From: Entophlyctis helioformis
Taxonomy: Eukaryota; Chytridiomycota; Chytridiomycetes; Chytridiales; Chytriomycetaceae
Reading direction: 5' to 3'
Length of the DNA: 64,000 nucleotides
Assembly (NCBI GenBank): GCA_025526915.1
Contig: JAHLKH010000098.1
Span: forward strand, 1 to 64,000
The position numbers were made by a program, and so were the translations under genes. A model generated the notes under the pieces. The model was not told where the DNA came from. It was given only the letters and a program-made list of their open reading frames with translations, and did no database searches. Numbering within the stretch: position 1 is the stretch's first letter; each line of letters opens with the position of its first letter. This document shows positions 22,958 through 35,057 of the stretch, one piece after another.

Positions 22958-24318
22958 ATGAACAACCTCGCTGATGCAGTCGCTTCGCCCACGAGTGCCG
23001 ACAACGAGCCTTTGCCGTACGGACGCAGCCACTGGGACGGCAAGCCGGCAGAGTTGCACGCCATGATCCTCAAGGCAGCTGGCCCCCTCACGCTCTTTGT
23101 CAACGGTCTGCTAGGCGACAAGGACAGCCTCGACAGAGCGACATCCAAGCGCTGTGGACGGAAGCCGTCAGCATCGACTGGCAAGGCGACCTCGCTCGGC
23201 TTCCCGACGTCTCGTTCCGCGTTGGAGGGTTCGAGGAATCCGAGCGTCCTGCTCTCGACATGCTCTCGCTGCCTGTCACTCGGTCCATGTACGGCCGCCT
23301 GTGCACTCGCTTTCCAAAGCAAGCCACCATCAATCACCGTCACGACCCACAACTCAACGCGTTTCAAGCCGACCCCAACGTGTTCTTCAATCACTTCGAT
23401 GCGACTAGACTCCGTCACATCCCGATGCGCAACGGCTGGTTCGATCTCGTCGACTTCTCATATCCGATCGCCCTCGGCTGGATAACTATTTACTACGGCC
23501 ACGCAGCACTCCTGAGCCACCTCGCTGAGCATCACGGCGTCGCCCTCAAAGAGTTCAAGAACTTTTGCGGGCGCTTGGTGATGGATCTGGCTGCCGAGAA
23601 CGGCCATCTCGATGTTCTGCAGATGCTGCATGAGGCAGGCAACACGTCGCGTTCAGGTCGCATTATGGACTCGGCGGCCATGAGAGGTCATCTGCATGTC
23701 GTCAAGTGGCTTCACGAGAACCGGACGGAAGGATGCACGACAGGTGCGATGAACGGTGCGGCATATGGAGGCCATCTCCATGTCGTCAAGTGGCTCCACG
23801 AGAATCGGACGGAAGGATGCACCAACTGGGCGATGATTTTTGCAGCTCGCAAAGGCCATCTCGATGTGGTCAAGTGGCTGCATGCCAACCGTACGGAAGG
23901 ATGCACGACGCAGGCGATGGATATGGCAGCAGAGAAGGGGCATCTGCATGTTGTCATCTGGCTCCACGAGAATCGGAAGGAGGGATGCACGACAAGGGCG
24001 ATGGATTTGGCGGCAGATGGCGGACACCTCGACGTTGTGCAGTGGCTGCATGCCAACCGCACAGAAGGATGTACGACAGTCGCCATCAAGGGTGCAGCCA
24101 GGAATGGCCACCTCGATGCTGTGCGATTCCTGGTCGCATGCGGATATCCATTCACCTCTCAAGCTCTCCGTGAGGCGAAGAGTGATGCGATTGTCTATGC
24201 TCTCGTGGACAGCATGACCCTTGTCCTTGCAAAGCAGATGCTGGAGGAGGCAAGGGCTGAATATCGACGTACGCTTACTGCTCGTCTCGAGCGCGCAGTT
24301 GCGGAGAAGCAGGTGTGA
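22958..24318 (+). pseudogene. ankyrin-repeat protein, family copy 2 (one frame break)
   Basis: Starts at the ATG at 22958 (MNNLADAVASPTSADNEPL) and stays in frame to about 23135, where GCGACATCCAAGCG replaces GCGACAGTCGAAGCG of the intact copies, one base short. The rest is open in the next frame to the TGA at 24316. Apart from this, the gene is complete: conserved N-terminal domain, family motif WFDLVDFSYPIALGW, and seven 28-residue ankyrin units, the most of any copy, four of them nearly identical (GHLHVVKWLHENRTEGCTT). AATAAA follows the stop by about 12 nt. It may be a real pseudogene or an intact gene with an assembly error. Confidence 0.8.
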
Positions 24319-24639
24319 TCAGCCTGCCAATAAAGCGTGCCACTCTTGAACGCAGATGCGATGCTGCGTGTCTGTCTTGCTCAGACAACACGGCTGCTGA
24401 TGCACAGCAAGGGATCGCCATCAGTCCATGCAGTTGCAGCCTTGTCGTCGTGTTGCTGCACTCGCATCACAGTCTGGCATTGCATCACATCAGCCATCCA
24501 GCCACATGCCACTGCTAAGTGGCTGGCCACACTGCCTGCCTCGTCATCTGTCCCATCTGTGCCAGCCATGCTGCGCTGCGTGTCCAAAGCGGCATGTGGC
24601 TGTGGCACGCTTGCCTGCCAACCACAAAACACTGCCCAA
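24319..24639. other. spacer between tandem ankyrin copies
   Basis: Holds the family 3' flank (AATAAAGCGTGCCACTCTTG, then CAGCAAGGGATCGCCATCAG near 24410) running directly into the family 5' flank of copy 3 (about 24520-24640). No gene of its own. Confidence 0.6.
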
Positions 24640-25841
24640 CAACAAACGCCTGGCGGATGTCGTCGCAGTCTGCCAGCGGCTGTGTCCGACCTCCCTATGG
24701 CAGCAGCCACTGGGACCGCAAGCCAGCAGAGTTGCACGCCATGATACTCAAGGCAGCTGGCCCTCTCACACTCTTTGTCAACGGTCTGCTGGCGACAAGG
24801 ACAGCCTCGACGAAGCGACATCGAAGCGCTGTGGACGGATGCCATCAATGCCGACTGGCAAGGCGACTTCGCTCTGCTGCCAGACGTCTACCTCAAGGTT
24901 GGCAAGGCCTATCAACGCAAGCGTCCTGCTCTCGACATGCTCTCGCTGCCAGTCTCTCGGTCTATGCACAGCCGCCTGTGCACTCGCTTTCCAGAGCAAG
25001 CCACCATCAACCGCAACATCGACCCACAACTCAACCAGTATGAAGCCGACGTCGACCCTGAGTTCTATTACCTCGAATGGACTCGACTCCACCATATCTC
25101 CATGCGCCACTGCTGGTTCGATCTCGTCGACTTCTCGCATCCAATCGCTCTTGGCTGGATAGCGATCTACTTTGGTCACATATCACTCCTCAAGCACCTC
25201 GCTGAGCATCACGGCGTTGATCTCGGCAAGTTCCAGAGTTGCAACGGACGTTTGGCAATGGATATGGCTGCTTCGCATGGCCATCTCGACATTCTTCAGA
25301 TGCTCCACGATGCAGGCAGCAGGTCGTGCTCGCAGTATGCTATGAATTCCGCGGCGGAGAATGGGCATCTGCATGTCGTCATCTGGCTTCATGCCAACAG
25401 GATGGAAGGATGTACGACGGAGGCAATGGATCGTGCAGCGCAAAATGGTCATCTAGATGTCGTCATCTGGCTCCACGAGAACAGGACGGAAGGATGCACG
25501 ACAAGGGCGATGGACTGGGCAGCATGTGAAGGCCATCTTGATGTTGTCCAGTGGCTGCATGTTAACAGGACGGAAGGATGTACGACACAGGCGATGGATG
25601 ATGCAGCCAGGAATGGGCATCTCGAAGTCGTGCAGTTCCTGGTCGCGTGCGGATACGAGTTCACGTTTTATCTCTCTGTGAGGCAAAGGATGAAGCGATC
25701 GTTGATGTGCTGGTGGACAGCATGACTCTTGGGCGTGCGATGGATATGTTGGAAGACGCAATGGACGAAGATGAACGTCCTGAACTCATTGAGCGTCTCG
25801 AGCGTGCAGTTGCAGAGAAGCAGGCGATTGCTCCTCAATAA
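24640..25841 (+). pseudogene. ankyrin-repeat protein, family copy 3 (start lost, three frame breaks)
   Basis: Tandem neighbour of copy 2. The start codon region has decayed (ACAACAAACGCCTGGCG in place of ATGAACAACCTCGCT). Frame breaks, each a single missing base, occur at about 24790 (CTGCTGGCGAC for CTGCTAGGCGAC), 24820 (the same GCGACATCG site as in copy 2) and 25670. Five 28-residue ankyrin units are present (YAMNSAAENGHLHVVIWLHA and others). The longest open piece is 24775-25725. The C-terminal cap (DAMDEDERPELIERL) continues to 25841. The stop is preceded by an extra IAPQ tail. Shares its broken site with copy 2, so the two probably arose from one broken or miscalled template. Confidence 0.8.
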
Positions 25842-26001
25842 ATGCTCATCTGCCTGCCTTCCCAACTTCCTCGTATCACAAGTCACGCAAAAGAGACGAA
25901 CAAAGGCAATCAGGTATGAGGAAAGAGAGGCTTCAATGACAATAGAAAGAAATGGAATCAGACAGAGTCGGGAGGGTTTGGACTTGGACGAGCCTGCGGG
26001 C

Positions 26002-29000
26002 CTAGTCCGTCTCATAGCTGAGGTTCTGCGCAAGCCACTTCTCGACCTCGCCGACGGGCATGTTCTTGCGGGCCGCATAGTCGACAATCTGGTCCTTGGC
26101 GACCTTGCCGACCGCGAAATACGTCGACTCGGGGTGCGCGAAAAAGATGCCCGACACAGAGGCAGCGGGCGTCATGGCGAGCGACTCGGTGAGGCCAATG
26201 CCCGTGAGCGCGTCAATGTCCATCATCTGCCACATGGTCTGCTTCTCCGTGTGGTCGGGCTGCGACGGGTAGCCCGGCGCCGGGCGGATGCCGCGGTACT
26301 TGACCGCGAGCATTTCCTCGGTCGTGAGCTTCTCCTCGGGTGCGTACGCCCAAAACTCCTTGCGCACGCGCTCGTGCAGCACCTCGGCCAGCGCCTCTGT
26401 GAGACGGTCGGCGAGCGCCTTGAGCATGATGATCGAGTAGTCGTCGTGCTGGCGCTCGTACTCGACACACGCCTCGTCCACACCAAATCCGACCGAGACG
26501 GCAAACGCGCCAATGTAGTCGGCGTGGCCCGTCGACTTGGGGGCGATAAAGTCGGACAGACAGTAGTACGCCTCGTCAGAGTCCGAGTCCTTCATGGCCT
26601 GCTGGCGCAGACCGTAGAACGTCTTGGTGGTCTCGGTGCGGTCCTCGGACGCGTACAGCTGGATGTCGTCGCCCACAGAGTTTGCCGGGTAGAATCCGAT
26701 GATGCCTGTGGCGCGGAGGAGCTTGCGCTTGAGAATGTCCTGCAGCATGGCCTGTGCGTCGTCAAAGAGCTTCTTGGCCTCGACACCGACCGTCTCGTCG
26801 TTGAAGATCTTGGGGTAGCCACGGTTGGGGTACTTGCCGCGCAGCTGCCACGTCTGGAAGAAGGGGTTCCAGTCAATGTGCGAGATGAGGCTGCTGACGT
26901 CGTAGTTGTCAAACACCTGGCGTTGTCGGCAGTTGATGCGTCAAGTCACCAAACGTGTGAGTCCATCATGAACAGGGAGACACAGAGACGCAGAGAGAGA
27001 AAGGGACCAAGCATCTGCATACCTTGGTGCCGAGGAACGTGGGCTTGGGTGCAACAAACGACGACCAGTCGATCTTGAAACCCTGCTCACGCGCCTTTTC
27101 GAGCGTGAGGTACTGGCGGTCCTTGAGACCCTCGTAGTGCTCAGCACGCAGATCCTCGTACTCGTCGGCAATGTCGTCGACATAGTCGTCGCGTGCCTTA
27201 TTGTCCAGCAGAGTGGACACCACCACAACGGACCGCGATGCATCCAGCACGTGGATGGCCGGCGCCTGGTATCTCGGCGCAATCTTGACGGCCGTGTGCA
27301 TCTTGGACGTGGTGGCGCCGCCAATGAGCAGCGGAATCTTCATGCCGCGGCGCTCCATCTCCTTGGCCACGTACACCATCTCGTCGAGCGAGGGCGTGAT
27401 CAGACCACTCAGGCCAATGATGTCGGCCTTGTGCTGGATGGCGGCCTCGAGGATCTTCTCGCAGGGAGTCATGACACCCAGATCAATCACCCTAAAAACA
27501 GCCGACAGTTAGTCAAGTGAGCCACGCCAACACAGCCTGCACATCAAAGTCTGCCAGCGACACTTGCTTGTAGTTGTTGCATCTGTGCATCTCAATGTCA
27601 GCATGTGCACGGGAGGAAGAGGCATGGCAGTAAGAGCACGCAGCACTCACCCAAGAACGACTCCGACAATGTTCTTGCCAATGTCGTGCACATCGCCCTT
27701 GACGGTAGCCATGATGACGGTGCCGTTGTATGCGCTGTCTGCATCGTCATCCTCGATGCCCATCGCAGCCAGGTTGGCAAGACGCTCCTCTTCCATGAAC
27801 GGAATCAAATGCGCGACGGCGCTCTTCATGACACTGTTGCGCATCAAGTTCAGCACGTTAGCGCGGTCCGTGGGCCAAAGCCAGTCACAAGACGCGACTT
27901 ACCGAGCACTCTTGATGACCTGCGGCAGGAACATCTTGCCAGAGCCAAAGAGCTCACCGACAATCTTCATGCCGTCCATGAGCGGCTGCTCAATGACGTT
28001 GAGGGGACGGGGATACCTGACCTTGTCGAGACGTGCCTCCTCAGTGTCGGCAATGATGTACTTTGTGATACCCTTGACGAGCGCGTACGAAAGACGCTTC
28101 TCGACAGGCTCGAGACGCCACGCCTCGGTCTCCTCCTCCTTGGACGCGCCGGGTCCGTGGGTGGCGGCGTATGTGAGCAGCTTCTCCGTGACGTCCGGGT
28201 CGCGGTTCCAGATGGCATCCTCGCAAATCGCGAGAAGGTCCTTGGGGATGTCGTCGTAGATGGTCAGGAAACCGGCATTGACAATGCCCATGTCCATGCC
28301 GGCCTTGATGGCGTGGTACAGGAACACCGAGTGCATGGCCTGGCGGAGCGCCTCCTTGCCACGGAACGAGAACGACAGGTTGGAGACACCACCACTGATG
28401 CGGGCGTGCGGCAGCTTGGCCTTGATCTCCTTGCACACGTTGATGAACTCGACGGCGTAGTTGTTGTGCTCCTCCATGCCCGTGGCGATGGTCAGGATGT
28501 TGGGGTCGAAGATGATGTCGGAGCCGTCAAAGCCGACCTGGTCGACAAGGATGCGGTACGAGCGCTCGCAGATCTCAAACTTGCGCTCGGTCTCGACGGC
28601 CTGGCCAACCTCGTCAAACTGCACAGGGAGATGGGGCATGAGCAGGCATGGTCGCTAATGATGCCGGCAAGGCAAACACTTACAGCCATGACAACGACCG
28701 CGGCACCAAAGCGGCGGACAATCTTGGCCTTTTTGATAAACTCCTCCTCGCCCTCCTTGAGCGAGATGGAGTTGACAATGCACTTGCCTTGGGCACACTT
28801 GAGGCCGGCGAGCACAACATCAAAGTTGGACGAGTCCACCATGAGGGGCACGCGGGCAATGTCGGGCTCCGAAGCGATAAAGTTGAGGAACTTTGCCATG
28901 GCAACCTTGCCGTCCAGCAGACCCTCGTCCATGTTGACATCGACCACCTGGGCACCGCTCTCGACCTGAGCGCGGGCAATGGCAAGCGCGTCTTCGTACT

Positions 29001-30594
29001 GGCCGTTCAGGATCTTCTTGGCAAAGACACGGGATCCCGACACGTTGCAACGTTCACCAATGTTGACAAAGGGGATCGTCTTGTCGATGCGGAGCACTTC
29101 GAGGCCAGACACGATGGTGACGCTGGGATCGCGAGGCACGGGCACGCGGGGCTTGTAGCCAACGCACATCTTGGCAATGGCGCGGATGTGGTCGGGCGTG
29201 GTGCCACAGCATCCGCCGACAATGTTCATGAGGCCCAGCGCAGCAAAGGGCCGGACCTGCTCCGCCATGTCGTCGGCCGACTGATCGTACTCGCCAAACG
29301 TGTTGGGAGACCGGCGTTGGGGTAGCAGATGGAGAAGGTGTCGGTGCTCTTGGAGATGTTCTGCATGAACGGAAGCATCTGGTCAGCGCCGAGGGCGCAG
29401 TTGAGGCCGATGGCCAGCGGCTTGCTGTGCGACACGGACGAGATGAAGGCCTCGCCGGTCTGGCCCGAGAGCGTGCGGCCCGACTGGTCGACAATCGTGC
29501 CCGACACGATGATGGGCACCTTGTCGTAGCCCTCCTCGTCAAACACCACGTCGATGGCGTACAGGGCAGCCTTGGCGTTGAGGGTGTCGAAGATGGTCTC
29601 GACGAGCAGGATGTCGGCACCGCCGTCCAGCAGGCCGCGGACCTGCTCGGCGTAAGCCTTGACGAGACCGTCGAACGTGGCGGCACGGTACGACGGGTTC
29701 TCGACCGACGGCGAGATGGACAGCGTCTGGTTGGTGGGGCCGATGGCGCCGGCGACGAAGCGGGGGCGGGAGGGATCCATGGCCGTGTACTTGTCACAGG
29801 CGCTGCGGGCCAGCTCTGCAGAGGCCTACACCAGCGCATGAACGCGGGCATGAACGCACGCACGCATGCACGCATGGACGCCAGCCAGCCAGACAGACAG
29901 CCAGATGACATAAGCGTTAGTAATTCGTTACTAATCAGGCGTCGATGGAATGCCGCACGGCCAGCGTGCTGACAAGCAAGCCGTGCAGACAGGCGCTGGC
30001 TTGAATGGCAGGCAGGCAGGCAGGCTGGACGGCGAGTGCACAGTCGCAGTCGCAGCCATGCCCATAGCCATGCCCACAGCCGCGGGACAGACGCAGACAC
30101 AGCCGCAGACGCACCTTGTTAAGCTCGTACACAATGTCCTCCATCAGGTAGTCGGCCTGGGCAATGGTGGTGCCCGAGAAGGTGTTGGTCTCGATCATGT
30201 CGGAGCCCGAGTCGAGGTAGGCGCAGTGGATGTCGAAGATGGCCTTGGGCTGCGTGAGCGACAGCAGGTCGTTGTTGCCGCGCAGGAAGTCCTTGGGATG
30301 CGTCTTGAAACGCTCGCCGCGGAAGTCGTCCTCGGTGAACTTGTAGCGCTGGATCATGGTGCCCATGGCGCCGTCGATGAACATGATGCGGCGCTGCAGC
30401 GTCTCGCGCAGGTACGCCTCGACCCGCTTGCCCTTGCCCGGCACCTTGCCGACCGGGAACTGCTTGTCCGACTCGGGCGGGTTTGTCACGGCAATGGCCG
30501 CTGCCGTCGGCACGGGCAGCGCGGCGGCGGCGGCGGTCGTTGTTGCTGCGGGCTCGTGTGTCATTCTGGGTTTTTTGGATGGGTGGTCAGCCAT
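26002..30594 (-). CDS. metH: cobalamin-dependent methionine synthase
   Basis: Seven exons: 30594-30115, 29825-28684, 28618-27903, 27833-27651, a 15-nt microexon 27582-27568, 27491-27023 and 26916-26002; about 1306 aa (animal MTR 1265). Transfers methyl from 5-methyl-THF to homocysteine through methylcobalamin. Domains in order: homocysteine domain ([26 protein letters not shown] zinc cysteines), pterin domain ([23 protein letters not shown]), cap and B12 domain with the lower-ligand motif DVHDIGKN, and the AdoMet reactivation domain ([15 protein letters not shown]). One base is missing in exon 2 near 29306 (the conserved [12 protein letters not shown] reads out of frame); restoring it makes every phase close. 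The microexon uses a GC-AG donor. Intron 1 contains a canonical TACTAAC. Confidence 0.96.
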
Positions 30595-30782
30595 TCGAGT
30601 GTCGCGGAAAGCCGTTGAAAAATCGCCTGTTGGGCTGGTTCGGTGGTGGCGGGGAGCACGTGCGCAGGTGCACGCTGGATGCTGCTGCTGCTCACGTCGC
30701 CGCAGTGGGGGTGGTGGTGGTGGTCGTACATTCATAGATCCATTCATTGATTCACATGCTGCGGCAGCGTTGGCATCACGAG

Positions 30783-32273
30783 TCAAGAATATGCAAACGC
30801 GTTCAGATCGGTGCTGGTCGTGCTGGCCGTGCTGGCCGTGCTGGCCGTGCTGGTCGTGCTGGCACTCGCACTGGATTGCCGAGCAAGGAACCTCGACAGA
30901 GACGGCTCCGTCAAGAAACTCGTGCCCCAATACACCGTGTCCCGTTCAGCAGTTGTCGTGTCGCCAGGCTCAGTGGTGCCAGTGGCCGGCAAATGCTGCG
31001 ATGGACGCACAGACACCAACCTGCGGCTCAACGACCGTGATCTGGATTTGCGGACCACGGCCATCTCGTCACCAAGCACGTCTCGGCTCTCATTGCAGTC
31101 AAAGCCGGCGGGTGCCTCTTGGAGACCATCTGGGCCTGCCGACAGCCTCAGCCCGTCCAGCACTCGCGCGGCTCCGTATCCTTGGTCATCGCTCTCGGCA
31201 GAGGCGTGTCTGGCAAGCGTGTTGCCCCTCGACACGCGGAAGGTGGCATCGCCGGGATCGTCGCCCACGGACATGAGCGACAGATGTGCGACGCCAGGAA
31301 CAGCAGTCTCTGGAAGGATCACGTCCAGCACGTGCATGTCACTGGCGCTCAACTCTGCGCCCGGCAGCACCGAGTCCAGTGAAGACACGGAGGATGTCTT
31401 TGAGTGCGATGGCCGGAGCATGCGTGTGGTTGAGGCAGCCGACTCTGTCGAAGTTGATCTCGAGTGCGAGAACGGCGTGTATGTGGACATGAACGGCCAG
31501 GCAGATGGGGGCTCTGCGTGGCTGGAGGGATAGGCGTGTGGCTGAGATGCAGCGTGCCACGGAGCGCGTTTGCGTGAGCGCCATGAACGCACGGCAAGGA
31601 TGCCCATGACGGCAGCAGCGGCCACCACAAGACCCACAGCGACCAGCGCGATGGACTGCGGCGACATTGGCGGTGAAGACGATGTGGAGCTGTTGGCGGT
31701 AGGCGAGACTGTGGTGGCAGAGGCGTCCGACTGCGACGAGCCATTTGTGCCGAGGGTCGAAAGCGGTGGCGCAGGCTGTGGTGGCTGTGGTGGTTGTGGT
31801 TGTGGTGGTTGTGACACGGAAGCACCGGGAGCACCGGGCGGCATGGGGTTGGGCACGGGCGATGATGGCGGCGGAAGGGCGTGTTGGGGCTGGGGCGGGG
31901 GCGGGGGCGAGGGCGAGGGCGAGGGCGAGGGCCGCGGAAGGAGCACAGGCGGGCGGTCGTCCTCGAGGCCGCTTGTAGGGACGGCAGGCGGCCGTGCCGT
32001 GCTGGCTGCCGTGCCGGTTGCCGTGCTGGTTGCCAGTGCGAGTGCAGACGAGATGGGCGGCCGGTGCTGCTGGGGCTTTGGGGCCGCTGCATTGGCCGCA
32101 TTGGCCGCTTTGGCTGCATTGGCCGCACTGTCTGCACTGTCTGCACTGGCGGCAGTCGGAGGCGGGCGGTCGGAGGTGGCGGCGGCGGGCAGGCTGCCTG
32201 CTTGTTCAAGGCCAAGGTCGAAGGCGAGAGCAGCGGCGGCAGCGGCATCGGGAGCGGGCGACAGGGACAGCAT
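30783..32273 (-). CDS. single-pass membrane protein, Pro/Ser-rich, unrecognised
   Basis: One exon, 496 aa. The first 190 residues are Ala/Pro/Ser/Gln low complexity, followed by one clear membrane span ([21 protein letters not shown]) and a basic stop-transfer (RSWRSRKR). The rest is Ser-rich and probably cytoplasmic, with [19 protein letters not shown] and a serine/threonine repeat tail ([17 protein letters not shown]). No signal peptide is obvious, so an N-outside single-pass topology is a guess. Layout resembles fungal mucin-like sensor proteins, but no such domain is visible. It lies 188 bp upstream of metH on the same strand. Confidence 0.5.
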   Translation of the reverse strand: MLSLSPAPDAAAAAALAFDLGLEQAGSLPAAATSDRPPPTAASADSADSAANAAKAANAANAAAPKPQQHRPPISSALALATSTATGTAASTARPPAVPTSGLEDDRPPVLLPRPSPSPSPSPPPPPQPQHALPPPSSPVPNPMPPGAPGASVSQPPQPQPPQPPQPAPPLSTLGTNGSSQSDASATTVSPTANSSTSSSPPMSPQSIALVAVGLVVAAAAVMGILAVRSWRSRKRAPWHAASQPHAYPSSHAEPPSAWPFMSTYTPFSHSRSTSTESAASTTRMLRPSHSKTSSVSSLDSVLPGAELSASDMHVLDVILPETAVPGVAHLSLMSVGDDPGDATFRVSRGNTLARHASAESDDQGYGAARVLDGLRLSAGPDGLQEAPAGFDCNESRDVLGDEMAVVRKSRSRSLSRRLVSVRPSQHLPATGTTEPGDTTTAERDTVYWGTSFLTEPSLSRFLARQSSASASTTSTASTASTASTTSTDLNAFAYS

Positions 32274-32679
32274 GTCTGTAGGTGCGCAGTGGGCAGTGGG
32301 CAGTTGATGCTGTGCAGGCGAGTGCCTTGGGAGCGTTGGGAGCCTTGAATGCGACGCGAGCGCCTTGAGTGCAACGCGAGCAGCAGATGGCAGATCGACG
32401 CGTTCCTGAAAGTCACGTGCACTCGCGTGATCTCACGTGTCTGTCACGTGCAGCTGGCGCATCTGGCGCAGCTTTCGCATCTGGCACAGCTTGACGAGGG
32501 GTATAGGCAGAGTTGTCGGATCAGCCTTGTCCGTGTCTAGCCCGCCAGTCTAGTCCGTCTGTCTAGTCTAGCCTGTCCAGTCCATCTGCCACCAAGTGCC
32601 CGCCAAGTAACAGACAGCCAGACAGCCAGACAGACAGCCAGATAGCCAGACAGCCAGACAGCAGCAGCCGCAGCCGCCC
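32274..32679. other. divergent intergenic region with (CAGA/CAGC) tetranucleotide run
   Basis: Shared upstream space of the minus-strand membrane protein and the plus-strand RING ligase. About 32610-32670 is an imperfect CAGACAGC tandem run that ends just before the start codon at 32680. CACGTG-like E-box motifs occur near 32416-32450 (several CACGTG). No gene is seen. Confidence 0.5.
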
Positions 32680-34846
32680 ATGATTAAGCTCGCCAAAGCG
32701 TCACTCCAAGCGTCACCCAAAGCGTCACGCCAACCTCGCCTACAAGCACAGTCACGCTCAGAGCGCCTCACTGCCAGCCCACCGCTGTGGCTGGCTGCCG
32801 TCCTCGGCCTGGCCCTGCTGCTGGCCCCGCCCGCCGCGGCCTCGCTCGTGGTGCTCTCGACCAACGAGACCTACCAGGTGCGTGCTCCGCCGCCGTTGCT
32901 TTCCAACAGAAGCCGCATGACTGGCTCGCTCGTGGCCCGATCTGCCATCCTGTCAAGCCATCCTGTCAAGCCTGCCACCTTGCCATCTTGCCAACACCTA
33001 CTGACTCTTGCCGTCCATGGCCATCTGGCCTCATGTCTGCCTGCCTTGTCTGCCTTGTCTGCCCTTGCTCGCTTATCGTCTCGATGTGTCTTCTCCGATC
33101 CGCAACTCCGCCCTGACCCAACAGGACAGAAGCGCCGCGTTCGGGCCGCGTCTGTCCGATGCCCGTAAGCCCAAAAGCCGTCTTTGCAGACACACATGGA
33201 CACACACAGAGACTGACCCTGCATCCATATTCACGCAGTAGGAAGCGCCGTCAGAGGCATTCTGATCCCGATCGGCACGCTCGGCGACACCATCCCAGAA
33301 ACGGGCTGCAACCCCCTCCCCAGCCAGACCATCCATCGCGTCTTACTTCCTCGCATCGCCGGTGCATCGCCACCACCACCACCACCAACTACGAAGCCCG
33401 GCTCTGAAGGCACAGACACAGACACAGACACAGATACAGACACCATGGCAGCCGAATACGTCCACAAGATCCGTCTTGTGCCGCAGGACGACTCGTCCAG
33501 CGTGCCGTGGATCGCCATGGTCCAGCGCGGCGACTGCAGCTTCGCCCGCAAGGTGCGCGCCATGCAAGACTCTGGCGCGTCGGCCGTCGTCGTGGGCGAC
33601 AACTCGCATTTCGGCGACCTCATCACCATGTACGGCCAGGGCAACACCACCGACATCCGCATCCCCAGCGTGTTCATTGCGCAGTGGGCGTACAGAGACA
33701 TTCGCTACCTGGCCGCACGCGGCATGATTGACCTGTCTCGGCGTCGGCTGGCTGAAGAGGCGGTTGGTGGCAGTGTCGCGAGGGGCGTTGGGGCAGAGGT
33801 TGGAGATGAGGTTGAGGAGCACGGGAAGACGGCTGCAGAGGGCAGCGAGTCGCGCAAAGTGGGGAACGGATCGCCGTTTGCCCAAGCACGCGCTAGAGAT
33901 GCAACGCCAGTAACAGCTGCAGATACTGTTCAAGCCCCGCCACCCAGCCCGCCGCACAAGTACTCGTGGGAGTCTGACGTGCATATCGAGAGACTGCATG
34001 TCGCGTCCAGCACAGACGCCACGACGCAGACAGACCCCGACACTTCCAGAGCGTCCGATGACAACGACGACATTCACGACATTGACGGCATTGATGACCA
34101 TGACCATGACCATGACCGTGCCGGAAACCACGCCCACGCAGCACTCGACCACATGGACTGCAAGCAGATCGGCATGCCGTGTCTGTGGATCGAGATCACC
34201 CCCAACGACACGGACCTCCCTGTTCTCGACGTCCTCATCGTGACGCTCCTCTCCCTCGTCTGCCCGATTGTCGTCATGTTCTGCCTGTACTACACGTGGA
34301 TGGTCATGCAGGCGCGCATCGCCCGGCCGCCGATGGTGTCCGTGGTCGATGTCGGGCGTCTCAGGCTCAAGGTGTTTTTCAAGGAAAAATGCGTCGGCAA
34401 CGATCCGACGACCTGTGGTGCGTGGCGGCTCTCGATACTGGATGCGTCTGTGTGTTTGCATGCCCGTGGTGCTGACAATGATGAGTATGGATCCCTCCCC
34501 GTGCACACAGCCATATGCCTGGACGATTTTGAAGACGAGGACGAGTTGCGCGTGTTGGCCATCTGCCGGCACGAGTTCCATGCGCAGTGTGAGTGCCGCC
34601 TCGACCTGTTGTGCTCATTGCATCATTCCACGGTTCTGCTCTCTGACACTGGTACACCCTGCATATCCAGGCGTGGATCCGTGGCTCATGAACCATAGCC
34701 GGATATGCCCCATTTGCAAACGTGACAGCATGCCGCCAACCGAGCGCACGCCGCTGCTCGCCCACCTTCCACCACGCGCGGCTGCACTTCCCGCACTTCC
34801 CGCACCTCCCGCGACGACTGCAATAACCGTCACAACAGTAGCGTGA
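32680..34846 (+). CDS. PA-TM-RING-H2 E3 ubiquitin ligase (RNF13/Goliath-like)
   Basis: Five exons: 32680-32877, 33125-33164, 33239-34417, 34511-34588 and 34671-34846, all in phase, 556 aa. N-terminal hydrophobic signal or anchor (LWLAAVLGLALLLAPPAAA), then a protease-associated domain (WIAMVQRGDCSFARKVRAMQ, IRIPSVFIAQWAYRDI), a long acidic luminal insert with His-Asp repeats, a transmembrane span (VLIVTLLSLVCPIVVMFCLYY) and a C-terminal RING-H2: CAIC, CRHEFHAQC, CPIC (C3H2C3). The split CAIC and HAQC codons across exons 3-4 and 4-5 confirm the splice sites. Family members ubiquitinate cargo on endosome/lysosome or vacuole membranes. Convergent with the sorting nexin gene (211 bp apart). Confidence 0.92.
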
Positions 34847-35057
34847 CAAGACCATGTCACACACTCCCTGTACTTACCCCCTGCATGCCGACTGCACCTC
34901 TTCCAGCCTCTTCGACTGTTACTCTTTTTTGCAACCATTGCACAACACACGGCACACGCGCCACAGCCACCCGAAGAATGAACACCCCAGTTAATACCCG
35001 CTGTATTCGATCAACAAGAGAGGGAGGGGAGGTGGAGAGGGCATGTCCAAGAACGCT

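Noticed and set aside
24775..25725. Ankyrin copy 3 as a complete 316-aa gene starting at an internal ATG
   Set aside because: The first residues are out-of-frame sequence of the conserved N-terminal domain, and the cap continues in another frame to 25841; it is a broken family copy.
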